From contig OY759262.1 of the NCBI GenBank assembly GCA_963662155.1, positions 66,856,203 to 66,920,202 on the forward strand: DNA of 64,000 nt, given 5' to 3'. The stretch's first letter is position 1; each line of letters begins with the position of its first letter. Shown here piece by piece: positions 57,768 through 64,000 of this stretch. Both the position numbers and the translations under genes were made by a program. The DNA comes from Lamellibrachia columna. Its lineage: Eukaryota; Annelida; Polychaeta; Sabellida; Siboglinidae. The notes under the pieces were generated by a model. It did not search any database. It saw only the letters and a program-made list of their open reading frames with translations, and had not been told where the DNA came from.

Positions 57768-58843
57768 CTGGGAAATGTACTTAGCACAACCGATAAGTAT
57801 GAAATGGTGTTTGATGGTATCAAGAAATTTAACTCTAGTGTAAATTAATTTATGTCTGAGTTTGCCTCACTTCAAACTGTCATCAAAAACAAATTGTTTC
57901 ATCAGTATTGTTGTGCACTGTACGGATCTCAACTATGGCCACTGTGGCATGACAGTGTTAACAAGATCTCAACTATGGCCACTGTGGCATGACAGTGTTA
58001 ACAAGATCTCAACTATGGCCACTGTGGCATGACAGTGTTAACAAGATCTCAACTATGGCCACTGTGGCATGACAGTGTTAACAAGATCTCAACTATGGCC
58101 ACTGTGGCATGACAGTGTTAACAATATCTCAACTATGGCCACTGTGGCATGACAGTGTTAACAAGATCTCAACTATGGCCACTGTGGCATGACAGTGTTA
58201 ACAAGATCTCAACTATGACCACTGTGGCATGACAGTGTTAACAAGATCTCAACTATGACCACTGTGGCATGACAGTGTTAACAAGATCTCAACTATGGCC
58301 ACTGTGGCATGACAGTGTTAACAAGATCTCAACTATGGCCACTGTGGCATGACAGTGTTAACAAGATCTCAACTATGGCCACTGGCATGACAGTGTTAAC
58401 AAGATGCGCATACAGTGGCGTAATACTTTGCGTAAGGTATGGAACCACCATATGGTTCACAAAGAGATTGAATACCATTAATTGCTTTTGATGTTGCTTT
58501 GGTCTATAGGATTATAAAGTTTTACAGAACCGTAGCCTTGTCAGACAACATGGTTGTTAATTATATAGCAAATACAATGACATTTGCTTATATGTCTATT
58601 ATGGACAAGAATGTAAGACACATTAAGTCCAAATATAACATGACCCACCATGAACTGATGTATACGCCTATGAGTGCTACTAAGCATAAATGTAAAGAAA
58701 TGTGGGATATCAATGTCAATGCTACATACTATGGCAATGCAAAAATTATTTGTGAATTGGTGGGAACGAAAGATGGTAACAATGACGCTGTCTTAAATAA
58801 GGAAGAATGTAATGTTGTGATTTCATATCTCAGCACAATATAA
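57768..58843 (+). pseudogene. ORF2 C-terminal remnant of LINE family D
   Basis: Before the array: LGNVLSTTDKYEMVFDGIKK, FMSEFASLQTVIKNKLFHQY and CCALYGSQLWPLWHDSVNKI. After it: MRIQWRNTLRKVWNHHMVH, then a stop and a further open part from 58499 with KFYRTVALSDNMVVNYIANT, MTFAYMSIMDKNVRHIKSKY, MWDINVNATYYGNAKIICEL and the end VVISYLSTI. This order is well known from LINE proteins of marine animals. The array contains stops in one of its frames, so the protein is dead. Confidence 0.85.
57925..58402. repeat. 40-bp minisatellite grown from LINE coding sequence, 12 copies
   Basis: The unit contains GATCTCAACTATGGCCACTG and TGGCATGACAGTGTTAACAA. Its first copy is the LINE codons for the SQLWPLWHDSVNK segment, and the LINE resumes with GATGCGCATACAGTGG after the last copy. 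GATC/GATG microhomology marks the junctions. Total added length is 438 bp, a multiple of three. Confidence 0.96.
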
Positions 58844-59046
58844 TTTATTTTCTAGCTACTATTTCTAACTTATAATGTGTTTAATATGTATATGTTTATG
58901 GATCTTGAGTCCGAATAAAGATGATAATAATAACTCACCATGTTGCTCTATAGCCATTGTTTTCACTTAATGCTAGTTCCTTCACAAGGGAAAATTATAG
59001 GCCCAGCATTGGAATTATGCATCAACTGGGACATCAATATTGACTG

Positions 59047-60390
59047 GGTTCGAGAAATAAGTCAGAGAATTACAGACCAGTGAGTTTAACGTCAGTGATT
59101 TGTAAATTATTAAAAAGGTTAATTAATTAAACACCATATGGTGGACTTCCTTGTTAAGCATAAATTATTAAATTCATCTCAACATGGATTCCTTAAAGCG
59201 AGGTCATGCTTAACAAATATGTTATGTGTTTTGGAAGAAATCACTAAGTGGATAGACGTGGGATTGCCAGTAGATATTATCTACTTAGATTTTCAGGAAG
59301 CTTTTGACAAAGTGCCACATCAAAGATTACTACTTAAATTAAAAGCCCATGGTATCGGGGATAGCATAACTGACTAGATAGAACAATGGCTGACTGACAG
59401 AAGACAACGAGTTGTAGTAGATGGAGAAGTTTCAAATTGGAAACCGGTTTTGAGTGGGGTACCTCAAGGATCAGTATTAGGACCTATATTATTCTTGATA
59501 TGTATCAATGACTTGGACGACAGTATAATAAATAACGTACTGAAATTTGCGGATGACACAAAACTGTTTAGAAAGGTTAATACTGATGGTGATAAACAAC
59601 ATTTACAAAACGATCTAGACAGATTAGTGAAATGGTCTGAGAAATGGCAGATGTTATTCAATTTTGGGAAATGTAAATGCCTACAAAGAAAAGGACTTAG
59701 GAGTTACAATAAGCGTTGATATGAAAGTTTCAGAGCAGTGTGGTATTGCAGCTTCAAAGGGTAGTCAAATTCTTGGATTGATTAGAAGAAACATAACATA
59801 CAAGGGAAAAAAGTTAATTATACCTCTTTATAAAGCAATAGTTAGACCTCATTTAGAATACTGTATACAAGCATGGAGACCATATCGTAAGAAGGATATA
59901 GATACGCTTGAACGCATACAAAGGAGAGCAACTAAAATGATTCCAGAACTGAGAGACCTTAGTTATGAAGAACGCCTGAAAGAATGTGGTTTAACAACTC
60001 TAGAAACAAGGAGGTTAAGAGGAGATCAGATTAAAGTTTTTAAGATATTGAATGGGTATGAAAATATTGATAGAAATATGTTTTTCTCACTCAAGAAAGA
60101 TAGCAGAACTAGAGGACATGAGGTAAAATTAGTAAAGGATCAATGTAGATTGGACATCAGGAAGCACTCGTTCTCACAGAGGACAATAAATGAATGGAAC
60201 AAATAGTCTACAGATTGTGTAACTGCTAGCAGCATGAATATGTTTAAAAACAAGGTTGACACATATCTCAGGAGGGCGGGTTATAAGTAGATGAACATTG
60301 TTGGACTCTCGATAAGCCAATGGCTTCCTTGTCCACTTGTTATCTGGGCCTTTGTCTTGGATGGCAAATTTTGTTAAATCTTGTTAAATA
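59047..60390 (+). mobile_element. CR1-like LINE, family A copy, 5' truncated
   Basis: Plus-strand copy from NYRPVSLTSVICKLL to the 3' end (GGCAAATTTTGTTAAATC repeats). Very similar to the copies at 2 kb and 50 kb. Confidence 0.93.
59138..60290 (+). pseudogene. Reverse transcriptase remnant, family A copy at 59 kb
   Basis: Pieces: MVDFLVKHKLLNSSQHGFLK, YLDFQEAFDKVPH (K to E), a premature TAG at D-stop-IEQWL (59376), [33 protein letters not shown], then a deletion of about 65 bp and a frameshift near 59690. The frame is regained as YKEKDLGVTISVDMK and runs to INEWNK, where a TAG (60205) replaces Leu. Four independent lesions, so it is inactive. Confidence 0.9.
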
Positions 60391-61074
60391 TCAAAAAGCA
60401 CATGCACATGAAATACAACATCCTAACAAAGGAATTTGATTAACCGAAGTCCAAGGATATGTGAAGTACAGTGTGTCCCAACTCCTAAGGCAGTTTGTCT
60501 TTGAATTCTTTATCTCATCACCAAAGTCCATTTGGAAAAAAATAAAAGAAAGATAGCATGAAACATTGGAAGAACTGAAACAATGCTTTTAGATCTGACA
60601 TACTAAAATTAAATAGTTTATTGTAACTATTTTCAAGAAGTACAATAAACAGAGCAAAATAAATTCTTTTCAAAAATAGCATAAAGAGAACATTGAGGGG
60701 AAGAACATAACTACAATGTACTTGAGTCCATGAACATAACTACAATGTACTTGAGTCCATGAACATAACTACTTGAGTCCATGAACATCATTTTATTATC
60801 CAGTAACATCAAAGTCAGTTTTCTTATAACATCAAAGTCAGTTTGCTAGAATTCTGATCAGAGACTATTTTTTATTAATAAATATCAGGTTGCATGTCCT
60901 TATTTTTTGAATTAATGATTGACTGATGTTTTATTGGATATTGCAGTTGTGCACTGTTATTTGTTTTACATCTCAGCCAAACAGTTCTCGTGTTTCTCTG
61001 GTTATTATGCTGCATAAGCCTGGATGCACTGGCTTCTTGAAAAACCCAACAAATCTTTTTTTTTTTAATAGTAA
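60391..61074. other. Mostly unassigned; short 29-bp repeat
   Basis: 60705-60785 holds about 2.5 copies of a 29-bp unit (AACATAACTACAATGTACTT), and 60807-60855 two copies of AACATCAAAGTCAGTTT. No gene. Confidence 0.6.
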
Positions 61075-61465
61075 GAACATCATTGGTAGAACAGATTGAA
61101 CATTATTGGTAAAACAGTAGAACAGACTGAACATTATTGGTAGAACAGACTGAACATTATTGGTAGAACAGTAGAACAGACTGAACATTATTGGTAGAAC
61201 AGACTGAACATTATTGGTAGAACAGACTGAACATTATTGATAGAACAGATTGAACATTATTGGTAGAACAGACTGAACATTATTGGTAGAACAGACTGAA
61301 CATTATTGGTAGAACAGGCTGAACATTATTGGTAGAACAGACTGAACATTATTGGTAGAACAGACTGAACATTATTGGTAGAACAGTAGAACAGACTAAA
61401 CATTATTGGTAGAACAGGCTGAACATTATTGGTAGAACAGACTGAACATTATTGGTAGAACAGCT
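61075..61465. repeat. 23-bp tandem repeat, about 16 copies
   Basis: GAACATTATTGGTAGAACAG plus ACT; some units carry an extra TAGAACAG duplication, giving 31-32-bp units at irregular intervals. Confidence 0.96.
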
Positions 61466-61880
61466 GAAGAGAGTCAATGTGAATTTGTTTCATTAGCATA
61501 TTAAGAACACTGACAATAATTAATGATTGGTATTATGGAGTGTTTAAATTGTTTTTGAGCTGACATGTGTATCTTTACTGCAAAAGAACATCTGTTAGTT
61601 TACCAAGTGCTGTTAGAGTATTGCTAAGAGACTACTTTTGCACATCACGGTTAGTAAAAAATGCATGGTTGTTATTGAATATTGTAATTGTTCACAGTTA
61701 ATTATTTAAAATCTTATGTCATAATGATATTTTGGGTCTGTTTCTTTATTAGTTATGCTGCAGAGCTTTGATGACAGGGATTCCCGAGAAGCCCAACAGA
61801 TTTTGACTTAAAAAAAGAACATACAAACATCAGGCTGTCAGTGAAACTGCTGAACAATTTTTTATTTTGTTCATAAAACA
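61466..61880. other. Unassigned stretch
   Basis: AT-rich; nothing recognised. Confidence 0.4.
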
Positions 61881-63246
61881 AAATTTAACAAGATTGCCAT
61901 CCCAAACAACAAGTTCCAGATGGCAAGTGGACAAGGAAGCCATTGGCTTATCAAGAGTCCAACAATTTTCTCATCTATGTGTAGCCTGTCTTTAATCAGA
62001 TATCTGTCAATTCTATTTTTTAACATACACTACTAGCATTAACAAAATCATTTGGCAGTTTGTTCCATTCAATTATCACCCTCTGTGAGAAAGAGTACTT
62101 TCTCATGTCCAACCTACACTGCTCCTTAACAAATGCTGCTTTGTGTCCTCTGGTTCTACTGCTTTCTTTAAGTTTGAAGAACATATTCCTATCAACATCC
62201 TCATAACCGTTCACTATTTTAAACACTTCTATTTGGTCCCCTCTTAGTCCCCTGGTCTCTAGTGTTGTCAAACCACATTGTAATAAGCGGCTTTCGTAAC
62301 TAAGGTCTCCCAATTCTGGAATCATTTTAGTTGCTCTTCATTGTATTCTTTCTAGCTTGTCTATGTCCTTTTTATGATACGGCCTCCATGCTTGAATACA
62401 ATATTCCAAGTGTGGTCTAACTATTGCTTTGTACAGGGGTACAATTAGCTGTTTCTCCTTATACGTGATAGTTCTCCTAATTAGCCCTAGAATTTGATTT
62501 CCTTTCGAAGCAGCAATCCAACTTTCATGTCAGCACTAAATATTACTCCTAAGGCCTTTTCTTGTGTGGTTCTACCTAGTACAGCATATTCTTCATGTCC
62601 TATGTGTATGCATTTACACTTTCCAAAATTGAATAACATTTGCCATTTTTATGACCATTTAACTAATTTATCTAGATCATCCTGTAAACGTTGTTTATCT
62701 GTATCATTAATAACCTTTCTGAATACTTTTATGTCATCTGCAAATTTGAGTACTTTGTTAGATATGTCATCTTCCAAATCATTTGTATATATTAAAAATA
62801 GTATAGGGCCTAATACTGATCCCTGTGGTACCCCACTCAGAACAGATTTCTAGTTTGAAATCTCATCATCTACTATTACTCTCTGTCTTCTGTGTGTAAG
62901 CCACTTTTCTATCCAGTTGATTACATCATTACCTATACCATGGGCTTTTAGTTTAAGTAACAATCTTTGATGTGGCACTTTATCGAAAGCTTTCTGAAAA
63001 TCTAAGTAGACAACATCTACTGGTGACCCGTCATCTACCCACTTTGTAATTTCTTCCAAAAAACATAAGATATAAGCATTAGACATGACCTTGCTTTTAG
63101 GAACCCATGTTGAGATGTATATATTAATTTATGTTTTACAAGGAATTCCACCATGTGGTCTCTAATTAATGTTTAGAGTAATTTACATACAACTGATGTT
63201 AAACTCACTGGTCTGTAATTTCTGGCTTGTTCCTCAATCCCTTTAG
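61881..63246 (-). mobile_element. CR1-like LINE, diverged subfamily of family A
   Basis: Same architecture and 3' end (GGCAATCTTGTTAAATTTTG on the minus strand) as the other family A copies, but roughly 20-30% different at protein level by eye, so it is an older subfamily. 5' truncated at about 63246. Confidence 0.9.
62020..63086 (-). pseudogene. Reverse transcriptase remnant of the diverged subfamily
   Basis: Upstream piece: CFLEEITKWVDDGSPVDVVY, LDFQKAFDKVPHQRLLLKLK and IEKWLTHRRQRVIVDDEISN, then a TAG in place of Trp. The middle is broken but still shows [34 protein letters not shown] and LFNFGKCKCI. C-terminal piece (62020-62325): MIPELGDLSYESRLLQCGLT, FVKEQCRLDMRKYSF and EWNKLPNDFVNAS. 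Inactive. Confidence 0.87.
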
Positions 63247-64000
63247 AACATTAAATAAAAGTATATGAATATTCTGATTCTTCATAATATATGCATGTTA
63301 AAGTTTTATTTCAATCAGTAATGTTTTGAAGTTGATATGTAATTTGTGCATTTTCAATAGTGAAATGTGAAGTGTACATCCATAATATTCAATAGTGAAA
63401 TGTGAAGTGTACATCCATAATATTCAGATATATACGTCCATGACAAGAAAAGTGCATAATGACAGACATATGAACCTGTGACATAGTTAATAGCAGAAAA
63501 TTAATTAATTTCTACTTTATTTGGAAGCTTAGAGTCTAGTGTACAAACAGATTTTTTTGTATTTTATGTATTCATACTTCACAGAGTTTTTGGAATGTTT
63601 GAAGCAAAAGTAAACAATAATTTTCTCTGACTATGTCCAGGGGGCTATTTTTAGAATATTTCCCCAAAATAAGGAATGCTGGAGGGTTATCATTTGGCAT
63701 GTTAATAGTACTAGGTAAGTTACACACTATGCCCATTTCAAAATGCCCTATTCCAATTGTGCTGTATTGCACGTCTTGACAAAGTGTAAATTTTTTTATT
63801 AAATGTACGTCCATAATGCTAGAACTGCCATAATATAAACATAGTGGCAATAGACAAATTGTTTGTGGACTAGTATTAAATTATAAAATAAAATTGTTAC
63901 TAATCTGATGGTCTACGAATAAAACAATTTGTTCTACTCCTGAAATATGGTACCATACAACAGTAATCCCTTACCTGACTGGCAGTAGCCTACATGTTTT
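63247..64000. other. Unassigned AT-rich stretch to window end
   Basis: Holds a perfect 35-bp duplication (63354-63423) built on AATAGTGAAATGTGAAGTGT. No gene recognised; short ORFs show no domain. Confidence 0.45.
63354..63423. repeat. 35-bp perfect direct duplication
   Basis: Two identical units containing AGTGAAATGTGAAGTGTACA. Their identity implies a recent event. Confidence 0.95.

Larger units (their letters stand above)
57765..58937 (+). mobile_element. LINE family D 3' fragment with internal 40-bp array
   Basis: Coding sequence before and after the array belongs to one LINE ORF2 C-terminal region. The 3' end reads CTTGAGTCCGAATAAAGATG followed by (ATA/GAT)n, a usual LINE tail form. 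Confidence 0.85.

Noticed and set aside
57925..58402. CRISPR-like 40-bp repeats
   Set aside because: No spacers; the units are duplicated LINE coding sequence.

Overview
The window looks like nuclear DNA of an animal, most likely a marine invertebrate or an early-branching chordate. I cannot narrow it further from sequence alone. There is no operon structure, no ribosome binding site pattern and no long single-copy ORF. Sequence is AT-rich and CpG-poor except at a few points. Several non-LTR retrotransposon lineages, hAT-like elements and small inverted-repeat elements are present. An unusually large share of the 64 kb (roughly a quarter to a third, by eye) is tandem repeats with units from 2 to 65 bp.

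Only one host gene piece is well supported: a first coding exon at 4761-4999 (+) in a local CpG-rich patch. It encodes a signal-peptide-like start plus an N-terminal leucine-rich-repeat cap (LRRNT) and ends in a perfect phase-2 splice donor. Everything downstream could be its introns or intergenic DNA; I could not find its next LRR exons. Three other exon candidates (17421, 23903, 25843) are weak.

Retrotransposons: a CR1-like family (here 'family A') is present as seven pieces: 1929-3231 (-), 12680-13898 (+), 45880-47660 (+, ORF1 esterase and endonuclease half), 49656-49828 plus 51431-52055 (+, an old copy split by a younger one), 49829-51430 (-, the younger inserted copy), 59047-60390 (+) and 61881-63246 (-, a diverged subfamily). 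Its 3' tails are short AAATCTTGTT-type repeats rather than poly(A). Four other LINE lineages occur once each: B 29041-31378, C 32965-34075, E 43870-44135, D 57765-58937. All are 5' truncated or broken.

DNA elements: a roughly 450-bp MITE-like family with two copies (1359-1807 and 12961-13414, the second inserted in a family A LINE with a TATA duplication); an 829-bp non-autonomous hAT element with an exact 8-bp duplication (26792-27620); a 1.27-kb element with about 210-bp inverted repeats (15528-16798); a ~206-bp element seen twice (28276-28482, 22182-22345); and a hAT-like right end (57590-57764).

Tandem repeats: the largest is a 5.1-kb, 35-bp satellite (38446-43543, about 146 units). Others include a perfect (GT)242 (47671-48154), 1.3 kb of 11-bp CTGCA/CTGTA units (22487-23790), 2.5 kb of strand-asymmetric pyrimidine arrays (54380-56880) and a 27-bp array with a nine-unit higher-order period (19969-20693). 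The most interesting pattern is that several arrays were born inside retrotransposons: the 51/53-bp array at 29865-31363 is an expanded LINE 3' UTR segment, the 40-bp array at 57925-58402 is expanded LINE coding sequence, a (TA)n tract sits inside a reverse-transcriptase motif at 33188-33251, and (GT)242 abuts the broken end of a LINE endonuclease region.
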